From Phragmites australis (taxonomy: Eukaryota > Streptophyta > Magnoliopsida > Poales > Poaceae): DNA of 64,000 bases. Below are positions 11,694-23,341 of this stretch, piece after piece (within the stretch, counting starts at the first letter, position 1; every line of letters begins with the position of its first letter). The stretch is taken from contig NC_084940.1 of NCBI RefSeq assembly GCF_958298935.1, positions 2,386,001 through 2,450,000 of the forward strand, written 5' to 3'. Both the position numbers and the translations under genes were made by a program. Below the pieces are notes generated by a model, which was given only the letters and a program-made list of their open reading frames with translations, did no database searches and was not told the DNA's origin.

Positions 11694-11921
11694 TAAACCT
11701 AAACCTAGTTCAGTTTTCCTATCGGCGAACTCAGCGGTTTCCATGGGATATTTAAAGCTGCCACGCTCGGTTTGTTCTTTTTTTGAAACGCAATATATAG
11801 ACCAAACGTTGCTACATCAGCCTTAATTCTCCATTAGGCCTAACGGCAATCTCCAAATTACTGCTAGACAGCCAGCTCAGATGGCCCCGTCCCACTCCCA
11901 CACCTTAATCACAGTGATGTA

Positions 11922-12388
11922 GGCCTACAAAAACCTTTTATATTTTTAAATCCAAAAATTGCAAATATATGTGTTGTTTTAAAATTCAAAACACTATTGA
12001 AATAGCTATAAAAAATTCTGAAAAAAACAATTGTGGTGTAGAGGATACTATCATTTAGCTCTTCAAAGATTTCTAGACAAAAATATGACCTGTAAAATAC
12101 AAAAAAAAAACAATTTCAAGGATGCTAAAATTTATCTTTTTTGTTTATCGTTTTACAAGTAATTGTTTGGGTTGAATTTTTTTAGTGTTAGACTGTATCA
12201 TCCTCTACACCACAATTTGCTTTTCAACTTTTTCATGACCATTTCGAAAGTGTTTTGAATTTTGAGAGTATTGTAATGTTGTAGTTTTATCTTTTTTAAG
12301 GGTGACGAAGAATATAAAATTGCAAATTTCTAAATTGACATATATATTTATAATTTTTTATTTGAAAAATAAAAAATCGGCCTACAAA
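11922..12388. mobile_element. Mutator-like MITE with 10-bp direct repeats
   Basis: GGCCTACAAA occurs exactly at 11922-11931 and 12379-12388 and looks like a 9-10-bp target duplication, the size made by Mutator-like transposases. The enclosed 447 bp (11932-12378) is AT-rich with imperfect inverted ends (TTTTATATTTTTAAAT against TTTTTTATTTTTCAAAT). It also has an inner palindrome: TTGTGGTGTAGAGGAT near 12031 pairs with ATCCTCTACACCACAA near 12200. It has no coding capacity. Confidence 0.6.
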
Positions 12389-12749
12389 CCCGTCCACGCC
12401 TCGCCACTACTAGAAAGTAACGACTCTTCCACCGGGCCTGCTCGACGCCCGTGGGCATCATGTGAACAACGCGGCCTGCGCACCGCGGCATCTGCGCGTC
12501 GGCGAGCGACCTGCCAAGCACACACACTGCACGCACAGGCCTGGTGCCGCTGCTGCTGCTGCCCACGTCTTCCCGGGCCGGGCCGGGCCGGGCCGTCTGC
12601 CTATGAAAGCTCGTATTGCTCTCGCAGGGCGTCTGTTCGGTGGGAGCCGAGCGGAGAGAGAGTCCGATCTCATCTGCTGCTGGGCCGCACCTATCGTTCG
12701 TGCGAAATCTCAAATCGCATGGCCCGTGCGCTGCTGCTGCGGATTTTTT

Positions 12750-13415
12750 TTTGTATTTTCTAACATAAATAATTAAAAAAATACACCCAAACAGATATAT
12801 TTGCAAGAATAGATATCTATCATCCTCATATAGGTTAGACTCTTACCACCTCCTGAGAGGAAGATAAGCAGCTACCGTAGCAGCGTTGCCCCCTTACCGC
12901 GGGGCCTTATCGCCAATTCAACGATACTCGACAAAAGTACTCGATAGAAGTACTGTTTATAGCTCTATTTTCTCCTCCTATTTTCTATGTACAAAATAAT
13001 GATTTTTTATTATAAAAAAATCATAGAATCTTTTTATGTGTTTCATAATTCATGTGTAACCTATTTAATTAAATTCACTAAAAAAATCTATGTAAAATTT
13101 AAACTAAAATTTTCTAAAAATGCTACTTTTATAACTTCTAACGATTGTTAGAGTACCAATAAATTTCCAAAAATATGAAAAAATACTAATATTCTTCTTA
13201 TATGATGGTCTAATTTCTAAAGAGGCGGTAAGGGCCTAACTGCCCCTTCAAAGCGCGATAAGGGCTAACGCTGCTACGGTAGCTACTTACTGTTCTCTGA
13301 GTAGGCGGTAAGAGTCTAACATCTCAATGAGAGGGCAGTATGCATCTATTCTTGCAAATATTTTTATTCAGGTATATTTATTTAAATATTTATGTTAATT
13401 AGAAAATATATTAAA
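12750..13415. mobile_element. 0.65-kb inverted-repeat (foldback-like) element
   Basis: The left arm (about 12755-12915) and the reverse complement of the right arm (about 13225-13410) match over more than 150 bp. Shared blocks include ATATTTGCAAGAATAGAT, GTTAGACTCTTACC and AGCTACCGTAGCAGCGTT. The arms enclose an AT-rich loop of about 300 bp. A short CTGCTGC motif lies just outside each end and may be a target duplication, but this is uncertain. No coding capacity. It is probably a non-autonomous DNA transposon with long inverted repeats. Confidence 0.6.
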
Positions 13416-16400
13416 AAAAATTCCTGCTGCACGCGTGCAGTTTTGTGGCATTCCAGATCAGGGATGTGTGTGAAGCGATCATGAATCTATGTTAGTTCAA
13501 CTCAATTAACTAATTTGTTTTTTAATTAGATCAAACTAATAAATAAATAAATTAAATTGTACTAAGATAGATCTACGGATACCAATTAGTGCTCCGCGCC
13601 CATCCATATTCTAGGTGCACATCCCGCTTGCCCCGACCTGCCCCGCGTGCCGTGCTAAATGGTCTCATCGTGTCAATCGAGCTGCCTGGTCGAATTATAG
13701 CAAGGAAGGCTATTCGTTGATTTTATTTTTCCAGATTGTTTTATTTTTGGCGACTTAGCCGTGCTTGTTGCTCAAGTGTTGACATTTTGTAGGTACAGTA
13801 ACGAGCTAAAGTCCAGGATATCTCTGCTTCAAGAAAGGCGACATGTACGTTCTTACGTACGTAACAAATGAGGCGCCGGATCTGACGGACCCCCTGCAAG
13901 ATCGATCCAGACACGGGCAGCCTCTATCTGGCAAGGCGGGTACTTTTACTGTTCTCACTGTTGGCTCAACGTGCGACATGTCTCTCTTCGATCTGGTACA
14001 TGCCGGTGTAAATTAGGGCCTTGGCCTGGAGCTAGCCCGGACGGACGGATAGCCTAATCTCTTGGGGTTCGGCCGGGGGAGACGAGCATTATTGATCGCT
14101 GGGACCTGATGATCATGGCCGCATCTTGGAAGGTTTCCATTCAATGCCTGCCTGCCTGCTTATATTCCAATCCACATGCATGCGCCTTCAGAGAACGTCT
14201 ATAGCCCTTCAATTCTAGAGTCTAGACGATTGTTCAGACATGTTGACCACATATTTTCTTTCTGCCCCATCCCTCTATCACATTTCCGCTCATATTTCCT
14301 GTCATTTCGTATCTACCAGATATGCTTTCAGTACAGTACGTACAAAATATAACATGCAATATCAAAACTAGCGGCCAAAAACCGGCCTGTATATACCAGC
14401 AACGTGCTGCTAGCTTGCTCGCTCCGTTTGTTTTCATTCCCTCCAGTAATCACGCATGCATGCAGTGATGATTGGGAAGTACAGGAAATGAAAAGCAAAA
14501 GTTTCCGGTTAGTACCTTCTCCATCTTGACTTGCTAACGCTCCAATCATCCAATAATGCAAGATATAACAGTGTCCCCACAAGAAATTATTGTTCACATC
14601 TGACTGTGCATGCACGCACCAGCATGCTGTTCTGCCCATATGAGGCACAGTAACCCTAGGGTTCAGTGGTTGCACCAAACCACTAGGACGTGGATCTCAC
14701 ATTGTGGTTAGGTGAAATCCATTGCGGATGGTCAAGACACCACCCTCCTTCGAGAATATTTGCCAACCAGGAAAAGCTTTGGTGCCTTGCATGTACCAAA
14801 TCAAATGATGGATGGAAATTTCCTGTCATGAAACGATCACTGACATAAATCTCCTTCGAACAATCCAACAGCACGACTATTTCTCCTCATCCACCTTTCT
14901 TGTATGTACAGTAAGTGGAGCTGGCCCTCGGATTTGGGCCGTACGTATCTTGTCGCAACGTGCCGCCTTCGCATTGCTCCGCCTGCAGGCGGCCCTAGTA
15001 CTGTGTAGTAGATGGTGTTGGATGATTGGATCATCTAAAAAGTAGATGGTGTTTCGGACTTCAGGAGAGTTGTATGCGTCAGTCAGATATTTGTTGAGTA
15101 CAAGCCAGTGCTAGCTGAAGATAAGAGCCCAGCTAGGTACGTAGCATGCTGCTTCTATGGTTCTAGAACGGGGACAGTAAAATTGACCAATAGTTTCTCA
15201 ATTGAGAAAGTCTACCGATCTTACGTCAGAAAAGCATGCGTGATCTGACTGCACAAGCTAGTGCATAAGGTAGTAAAAAGGAGTTGCATATACATCACAC
15301 GAGATGGAGAAAGTCTTTGACAAGTCTATAACAAGTGTTCAAGATGCCAGATTTCCCAGACAACTGCGTCAACATAACTGCAGAATGATGCTTACCTATA
15401 TCGGCCCACGGCTCATATATCCGCGAGCATCGCTGCGTGTACAAACCAGTTCTATACGAGATTTTCACAAACACGCGTGATAAATCAAAGCTAGGTTAAG
15501 ATGACAGATATATAATGCCAGCTGGTTCATATATATTTATCCGCGGTGCAGTGATATATAACATCAGAATTCAAGGAAGATGCAGATAGGGTTACGTGAC
15601 GTACTGAAGATCCATGCTCCCAGACACAACTGTTCAGCGTCGTTTGGATATGCGTGGTGTATCGTTCTGCCCCGCGTGCGCGCGTGTGGAATGCAAGCCT
15701 GTACGCGCGACACGCCCCGGGAAAGCAGCTGCATGCCAGCATGGGCGAGCGCCGACTTGCTGATCCGGATGTTTATCACGTTGCAGCTGGCCGGGGGAGA
15801 CCGCACCGAAACGTGCGATTCCTTGCGGCGCCGGCGGCATGCACGCCCGCCACCGCAGCAGTTATGGCCAGGGACAAAGATCGTGGCGCAGTGGCCTCCA
15901 AGTTTTCTGCAACAACCCGAGCCGGGTGGCCTTCTGGCATTTCAATTCGCTGCCCTGCGGCTGCTGCAGCTGCAGTCCGCCAGTACTTACAAGCACGCCC
16001 GGCCAAGATCCGAATGGCACGGTCCATGCCGAGGAATGAATGAAGGATATGTATCATATCCGGTTCTCAATTCCAAATGATTTTTGGGGGTCAAGTTTGG
16101 ATAACGATGCCGCAGGAAATTTAGCGCATTTTGTAGTGCGGTGCCCCCAGCAGCTAACGTGTGACAGTGTGTCGAACAGGCACCGAATTATCTCCGAAAT
16201 ATAAATTTCTGCTCCACTTGACGACTTGACGTTCCTTCTTCCGGGTGGGTACGTGCAGAGGACACGGACACGGACAGGACGCCATCAGATCAAACACCTC
16301 GCATGGCAGCGGCAGCAGCAGCAGGCCGCAGCAGGGGCCCTCTGAGCGTCAACAATTTTTTTCTTTGTCGTGGATGTGGAAGAGGAAGAAAAAAGAGAGT

Positions 16401-16577
16401 GGGAGAAGAAGAGGAAGAGGGAGGGTAAGAAGAGGAAGAGGGAGAAAGTGGAGGATGAGTCTTCAAACTAGTTTATCTATATTTGTTATTGGGCAGCAGT
16501 GGATGTGTCTCGTCCAACCTATACCTGACGGACCGACCAGTGGCCAGCACTTAGCCTAATTGAGGCCGACGCCATCA
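13416..16577. other. Intergenic region, no recognised gene
   Basis: About 3.2 kb without a convincing gene. ORFs at 15564-16080 overlap on both strands and have no recognisable domain. There is a purine-rich GGAAGA-type stretch at about 16371-16455. I see no transposon boundaries. Confidence 0.4.
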
Positions 16578-16861
16578 TGTCACAGCAGCCGGCGGGCGTC
16601 CTCAGCGCGAGTATGGTAGACGAGCGTATACACTCGAGCTTATACTTATGTATATAGTATGATCGAGAGACAATTGTAAGTGTGCGCGCGCTTAGGATCA
16701 GTAGGTTGTTATAAGTCAGGCCAGGGGTAGTAACAGGAAGGCATGAACTGGATGATGAACGACGACGCGCTTTGAGCGTGACCGCGGCGTGAGGAACACA
16801 CTGTTCCTCGCATTTCTCTCTCCCTCCCGTTGTGATCGAATCTGTGCTCGGGTTCCTAACA
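16578..16861 (+). repeat. 5' LTR of the gag-only element
   Basis: 284 bp, TGTCACA...CTAACA. It shares with the 3' copy the blocks GTTGTTATAAG, AGTAACAGG, GCATTTCTCTCTCCCTC and TGTGCTCGGGTTCCTAACA. Confidence 0.75.
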
Positions 16862-17023
16862 ATTTATCATCAAAGCCGTGTTCTTCCGGTTCCGATCTAG
16901 CGTTATCCACTTTAAAAACCACCAAAAAATCTTCTCATCATCTCGGCGTCTCCTCACGAATCTGACGCTAATCCATATATCCGACCTCGATACACATCAC
17001 GCCAGTAGCATCACCTAGAAGCC

Positions 17024-18063
17024 ATGGATACTCATATCACTCAGATCACTTAGATTCTGTAGCGGCTTGATGAGGATCAACAGAAGCAGGAGGCGGATCG
17101 GGTGAAACAAAAAGCATGTTCTTGTCTGATGCAGGAGAAGATCAAAGCGATGCAGTACTCCTTCGATGCATGGAAGCCCAACATAGAGACTCAGGTTCAG
17201 GAGCTTCATCATGCGGTGGACGAGTTACGTGTGCACTTCAAGTTGTTTGAAGACCACCCGATGCTCAGTAGCGCGGTCATCTCCATTCCAACACCGCATG
17301 TTGCGATGATCGGTGTGGCGACAAAGACGATGGGAGCATCTACTATGAAAACCCGCTCCGGGCCCTAGTGCCACTACGAACTTCATGATCACTGGTGGTC
17401 GGTCCATGGGTGCGCAAGCACCTATGTGCCACCTCCAGCCACACGTGCACCACCATCCTTTGAAATATACTATTCTTCATCCCGCATGTCTGCACATCCG
17501 CATAACCCCACTGCTTGCTCTAGCTATTCTGGTTCTTATGGTGTGTCGCTGGGGCAACATTTTAAACTGGAACTTCCTTGTATCGATGGCAATCATCCAC
17601 AATGTTGTGCACGTGATCCAAGGATTACTTCAAAATCCACAAGGTGTTGAAAGAGCAATGGGTTCACAAAGCTTCCAATCATTTCTCGGGATCTGCTTCA
17701 CCTTAGTTGCAATCTCAACACCATGTTTTGACTTAGGAGGAATTATGTGGCCACTTAATTGATCATTTTGGTCGGGTGCAGTACGAGGACCATATTCACC
17801 AATTTTTTGAGATCCGTCAGACACGATCGATGGCCAAGTACAGAGCATTTTGAACCTCTCATGCATATGATTCTAGCACATAATCTAGCTTTCGACGCCG
17901 TGTCTTCACAACACAGTTCATTGATGGTTTGAGAGAGGACATTCGTTCAGCAATCATGCTTCACTGTCCCAAAGACTTGGATACAACTTGTTCACTAGCT
18001 TCCCTACAAGAGTGTGTTGCTGTTTCCCCGTGTTTTAGAGCAGAGCGTGCTGGATTGTTGTAA
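17024..18063 (+). pseudogene. Decayed Ty3/gypsy gag
   Basis: An ATG at 17024 opens a gag-like reading quickly interrupted by stops and frameshifts. Recognisable remains are a Gln/Lys-rich coiled stretch (about 17070-17250), a LELPCIDGNHPQ segment (about 17569) matching the 'P-FDG-NP' start of gypsy gag cores, and near 17920-18020 the segment FIDGLREDIRSAIMLHCPKD followed by LDTTCSLASLQE, typical of the end of the capsid-like domain. No zinc knuckle or pol domain follows before the 3' LTR. It cannot encode a functional protein as it stands. Confidence 0.6.
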
Positions 18064-18354
18064 GTGCCTACATGCGCACTAATACACGTGTTCGCACCTC
18101 CGATTCCGGTGGTGCGCCCAGTGGGGGACCCTACTACTATGGATCAATGTGGTATTGAGAGCGCCCGACCGATCCTACCTCAATCGTCCGAGGATCGACT
18201 ATCTGCATTACACGCGTATCACTAGGTGAAGCATCCCTGGCAAGGGCTACCTTTGAACATAGCGACCTGGGAGGACCGAGCTGGGCTGCACTGTCAATTT
18301 CTCGATGCATCATCTTGGAGACAAGCCGGTATCTAAGGCGGTCAGGGGAGGGGA

Positions 18355-18614
18355 TGTCACACCAGCCGGCGGTATCCTTAGCGTGGCTACGACATACGAG
18401 CATATACATGTGTATCAAGAGATAGCTGTAAACGTGTGTGTGCTCCGGACCGGCGGGTTGTTATAAGACGGCCCCGGGACAGTAACAGGCAGTCATGTAA
18501 TGGATATGAACGATGGCGCGCTCTGGGCGCGCGTGACCGCAGGGAACACGCTGTTCCACGCATTTCTCTCTCCCTCTCGCTGTGATCGATTCATCTGTGC
18601 TCGGGTTCCTAACA
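18355..18614 (+). repeat. 3' LTR of the gag-only element
   Basis: 260 bp, TGTCACA...CCTAACA, preceded by a polypurine stretch (18345-18354) and followed by CATCA, the target duplication. Confidence 0.75.
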
Positions 18615-18619
18615 CATCA

Positions 18620-20749
18620 CCCGCTCGCTCGTCAAAGCGAAAGAAAGCGCGCTACCTGCGCCGTGCGCCCATGCGTGACATTACGTGAGCAAGCAGGATC
18701 ACCCATCGGTCGCGGTCGACAACGTGCCCCCGTCGGTTGCGAAGAAACGGGAGCCAGCAGAGGGCTAGTTACTGCACCGGCAGGCAGGATGCGCGCGAAG
18801 GTACCGGCGAATGGAGGGCAGCACCCGCAGCATGCAGAACGTTGGCCTCAGATGTTGGCGTCACGGTGGTTGCGATGGCCGGATGTGGACCACCGCGGTC
18901 ACGGGGGCCGTAGCTAGCTAGCTGCTAGCCTTACCCTCTCTGCTCCAGTGCTCTGTCTCTTTTCCTTTCCCGTTGATTTCCATGCACATTTGAGACCAGC
19001 TGCATGCAATGCCTGACTGTGTCTCCTTGTACTGTCTGACTTCAAGTGGGCTGCTGCGTCTGGGCACGACAGCAGGATGCATGATCCCTATCCCTACTGG
19101 TCCTCTCTGGGACGCACATGTACGTTTCCCATCCTCCCCAGTCTATTCCTGCTTGGAAAAAGATAACCGGATATGTCCTGCTATCTATCTATGCGAGTGA
19201 AGCCAAATTCACCCCGGAGGCCCAGGACCCATATGTCAGCCACCGATGCAGAAAGTTAGTGAACCGAATATCATAACGCTGCATGTGTGCAGAAACGAAA
19301 ATGGTAGTGCGCAGCACAGTGCTGCCATGTTGCGTGGTAGGTTGGCCAGGGGACGGTGGCCGGCGGGGGAGCCCAATGCCATACCGGAGTAGTGCGTGCA
19401 TGCATGTACTGTGCCGCATCGATAGTTAGGTTGCACGAGCTAGCGTCCTGCACGCGCGCCATGATTGTCGTCCCGTCCCAGCTTTACGGTCTTAATCGTC
19501 GTTAGGTCTCGATTGGGTACGTAGGGCTGGGCTGGGAGGTTGTACTGAAGTGACAGGACCAATGCACGGAGGAGAAAAATAATTCCACACTACCAGCGTA
19601 CCATAGCATGCATGCAAAGCATTGTGGGATTAGAGAGTAGCTAGATTGGGTTTGGCCCTAGCTAGACGGTAGCCAGGCCTCACCCTGCGTACGCTAGCTC
19701 CTAACGGACGGCAAATTGAGCTGCAGCAGTGGGTGCCACACAAACACGACATTAGCGGGTAGATCTGAACATCGCTGTTCAGATTAACAGTACGCAGCAC
19801 TCGATCTGCCACCAATATAATCACTGTTAAGTTCCTCGTGGCGGTGGTGAAACATATGCACCTAGGTTTTTTCCGAAGAAACGGTACGAACGTTGGCGTT
19901 GATATATTAGGAGAGATAAAAGGAACCAAAAGAACAAAGTTTCAACGGCCCGAATTAACTGGGCACGGAGGGGAAGCACGACGAAAGAGGTAGAAAACAA
20001 AAAAGGAAAAAGAGACACAAAGATGAGGCCGATAACAAAACTACTAAGCTTGGTCAAGACAACTCCTCGGAAAGAAACCAAAAAAGTATCAGGGCTAGGT
20101 CGCATAGGCCTGTCTTCTTTGATTGATGTCGTCCTTAATCAAGCCAGCCACATGCAGAAAGGATCTTTGTTTTCTTCAAAAAAAATTATTCTATTATTAT
20201 TTTCATATATTCCACCAAAAATAAATCACTGCTCATAAAAAAAATCTCTGACCTTTGTCAATTTTGATCCGTCACTTCCTCCACCAGCTTTTAATCATAG
20301 AGCATTCATTTAGAGCAGGCAGATTTACGATGCAATATCAGTGAGCAATTTCGCTCTAAACTAGTTTTATAAAACTACATTCCTTGCAAAGTGAGTTGGC
20401 TTAGATTATGCACTAGATTTAAGTCTTAGACTTAGCACGTGTGTTTGTATTTATAAAATAACTATATATATGTTAACGTCTTGACTTTGTTGTTGGCAGA
20501 GGCCATAAGATGTACTTTCTACATCTAAAAAAAAATATAATTGGCATTTCGTTTCCTACAGAAAAAGAGCAGGGATCTCTCACCGCCTGCTGGTGCTGGA
20601 TGATCGAAATGCATGTGTTGGTTCTCAAGGATTGCATGCCCGAGTTGTGCGTAACTGAGCGAGATCGCGTTCAGTGTAATAAGTTCAGAAAACATGTGCT
20701 ATGGTTGTGATTTCAGGCTGTAGAAAATGCCTACAGGTAAAAACGTCAG
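18620..20749. other. Intergenic region, no recognised gene
   Basis: No ORF with a recognisable domain. The GC-rich stretch next to the LTR (18620-18920) and the later AT-rich stretch (20160-20500) show no clear termini. Confidence 0.4.
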
Positions 20750-21109
20750 TTTTGGCACACGAAAACGTGCCCCAAACAGCATACGACGAGAGTCTCTTTC
20801 AACGAGAAGGTTCAAACTTAGGGATGAACAATGAGCCGAAAGGAGAAGACAAGAGAGAAACAAGTTAGTGTAATAGGGGAAAACCTCTGGGCCTCCTCTC
20901 CTGTCTTTTGAGGGCTTATTTGTAGAGAGAATGGGCAATGAAAATTACCAGTCTATCCGTAAAATTTTATGTTACAATCATATGTATATAGGGGTATTTT
21001 AGGTATTTTACCACTTTACATACTACGCGATGGCTGAGACACTATGATCGCTATAATAATACCACAGTATGTCGTCTAACTATCTCCAGGCTAGGATATT
21101 CCCCCAACA
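20750..21109 (+). repeat. 360-bp LTR-like repeat, left copy
   Basis: This segment matches 33779-34148 in the same orientation over its full length. Shared blocks are TTGGCACACGAAAA, GAGAGAAACAAGTTAGTGTAAT, CTCCTCTCCTGTCTTTTGAG-like sequence and TATGTTACAATCATATG. Its right end is CCAACA, the complement of TGTTGG. The first bases are altered (TT instead of TG). The TG...CA structure suggests an LTR. Confidence 0.55.
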
Positions 21110-21278
21110 GCACTCCCTCATCTGCTGGTTCCAAGGTTCCGAGGGGCGAGCCGCGAGCAGATAAACAGAGAATTAGCTCCAGCCCTACCTCAGAGTCAGG
21201 ATATCCTGAACAGCTTCCCGTCCTTGTAGAACCTCTCAGCAATGGCCGCAAGCGGTGATGGCGGGGTTCGATGGAGGT

Positions 21279-22196
21279 TGATGAGGACATCACTCATTCG
21301 GATACATACAATGATCCTCCATTGAACTTTCAAGGTCCAATCACAAGAGCTCGCGCACGACAATTAAATTTAGAGGTGAGCTCGTTCCTAAGAAACTCTT
21401 TATATAATTTTAAAAATAGATTGCTACCTAATGATTATGTATTGCTTAGGAATCATGGAGAGGACAAGGAGACACATAGCGGAAGGCTTGGAGGCGTGGA
21501 GGAGCAGCTAGGACGTCCAACAACTGCAGGAGGTCCAGTCCAACTCGAGTCCGAATCAGCCTCGACCTCCAGGACCAGCGAGCAGTAAAACGGACGCCCA
21601 GGACGCATCCGGACTCCGTTTTCGACGATCCACATATGGTTGGAAAGATAATTTCATAAGGAAACCAATGGAGTTGGTTTGAGGTCCAAATTCCTTCTGA
21701 GTCAATGGGAAACGTCAAAACAAGTCAGCGTCCAGAATCTGTCCCGGTGCTGCGTCACCGTTTTTGGTCCGTTGGGCCGTGTATCGTCGTTGGGCCCATT
21801 AGGGGGGCGTGTCCAGGGGGTGTGACGACCCTTAGACCCTTATTATCAGCCGCCGCCGCTCTCGTTAGGGGGGGGTTTGCTTAGATTATTCTGTCAAGAA
21901 CAGTTTCGCCGTTTCGTCGGTTTGTGAGACCCCAACTCGTGAGATTAATCATTCATCTGCAATTTGTTTGCATTCTTCCTTGTTCTTGCTTGTGTTCTTC
22001 GATTCGCAGGCAAGGACTTTAGCCTTCTTGGCGAGGTCAACCGTGCAACGCTGGTTGATAACCAGAGGAGACGTGGTGCTGCGATTGCGGGGTTTCGGAT
22101 CGTGTTGTTCGGAAGGCGGATCGACTTGTATCTCATTTCCACCAAATCGAGAGTTACCAGAACCTTTCGGAAGATCGGGAACCCTTGTTCATACCA
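21279..22196 (+). repeat. 5' LTR of the CRM-like element
   Basis: 918 bp, TGATGAGGACATC...CATACCA. The first about 310 bp read as an open frame containing FQGPITRARARQLNLEVSSF and LLPNDYVLLRNHGE, the C-terminal end of pol. In CRM-lineage elements pol is known to extend into the 3' LTR, so this coding stretch is present in both LTRs of an intact parent. Confidence 0.85.
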
Positions 22197-22198
22197 AG

Positions 22199-22210
22199 TG
22201 GCATCAGAGC
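22199..22210 (+). promoter_or_regulatory. Primer binding site (initiator Met-tRNA type)
   Basis: TGGCATCAGAGC lies two bases after the 5' LTR and matches the usual plant initiator-tRNA-Met site TGGTATCAGAGC with one mismatch. Confidence 0.75.
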
Positions 22211-23341
22211 TTCAGGTATATCGTCAGGTTCATATCTACCCTTAGTTTCGAGTGTTTTCGCCTTCGTCCCATAGTCCACTACCATATTATTTTTTTCCCT
22301 GTCCTACAACCCTTCCGCGCTTTTAGCTTTTGCATATTTCAGTTTTAGAGTCCGTCGTGTTGAGTTTGTGTCCTGGTTAAGGTCTTGTTGCTGGTTAGGT
22401 CGTGTTAGAGTCCAGTTCGTGTGTTTTCCCCCACCGTTTCCATCAAACCCTAGCCTCCGTCGCATATTTTCCCCACTTTCTTCCCGTTTTGTCCTCTAAT
22501 TCGGAGTCGTTTCTCAAATCGGGCATAACTTTCGTGTACGAACTCCGTTTTCAGAAAAGTCACAGAGTTTTTCGCATCGAAACGGCGTTTCGGATCCGTT
22601 CGTCCCTAGCCTTGCTGGGTTCGGCGAAATCAGAATTCCCAAATTCGCCTCCGAAGTTTGAGTTTTCAATTTCCAGATATTTTCTCATTTTTCGGCTGAA
22701 CTTCAGAAAATTCTACAGGCCACTTCTTTCACTTGTTTAAGCTCAAATTTTCTGTGGTTCCCTCTTGTGTGCTCCTAAGTGAAAAAAACAATATCAAAAA
22801 AATAAAAAGAAAAAGTCGAATTTTCCCAAAAAAACAACGACAGCCCAAAAAAATAGAAAAAAGAGAGGGACAAAAGAGGAACAATATCTAGAGGAGCACA
22901 TAGAGAAGGGCAAAGTGAGCTGTGTTAGCGTGTGCTGTTTAGTTCCTTGTTTCTGTTGCTCTTGCTATCCATCATACTTGTTTCTCCACCTTGTTTATCA
23001 CACATACTTGGTACTTGCAACACTTTAGACCAGCAACGAGAACAAGTACTTGGGACTATAATTCAGCATTACTATCTGTTTCTGATTTGTGTTCCACATA
23101 TACATATTTGTTCTCTTTGTGTGCCTTCCAAGCTCCACAGATTCTTCTGGACAGCACTGGTTTGCATCCCTGCAATCGCTCGCACGCCTTCCAGGTATCC
23201 TTTGCTTTGCTGGTAAGAACCCTGGTAAGAGCTTGGTAAGGTGTCTACCTTTGCTGATCTTGATTGAGAGGCACCACTCCACCTTTGTAGTACGATTATT
23301 AGGGATAACCTTCACTGTTTGTTGTTGTGTTTGTTTCCACA

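Larger units (their letters stand above)
16578..18614 (+). mobile_element. Gag-only non-autonomous LTR retrotransposon (TR-GAG-like)
   Basis: Two related LTRs (16578-16861 and 18355-18614), both beginning TGTCACA and ending CCTAACA, are flanked by an exact 5-bp duplication, CATCA (16573-16577 and 18615-18619). A polypurine stretch GGGGAGGGGA lies immediately before the 3' LTR. The internal region is only about 1.5 kb and contains a decayed gypsy-type gag and no protease, reverse transcriptase or integrase. A complete element of 2.04 kb with matching target duplication and gag only fits the published TR-GAG class, or an old internal deletion of an autonomous parent. The LTRs are visibly diverged, so the insertion is old. 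Confidence 0.75.

Noticed and set aside
19827..20105. Hydrophobic minus-strand ORF as a membrane protein or LINE end
   Set aside because: Phe/Leu richness comes from A/T-rich sequence; no reverse transcriptase or poly-A boundary was found.
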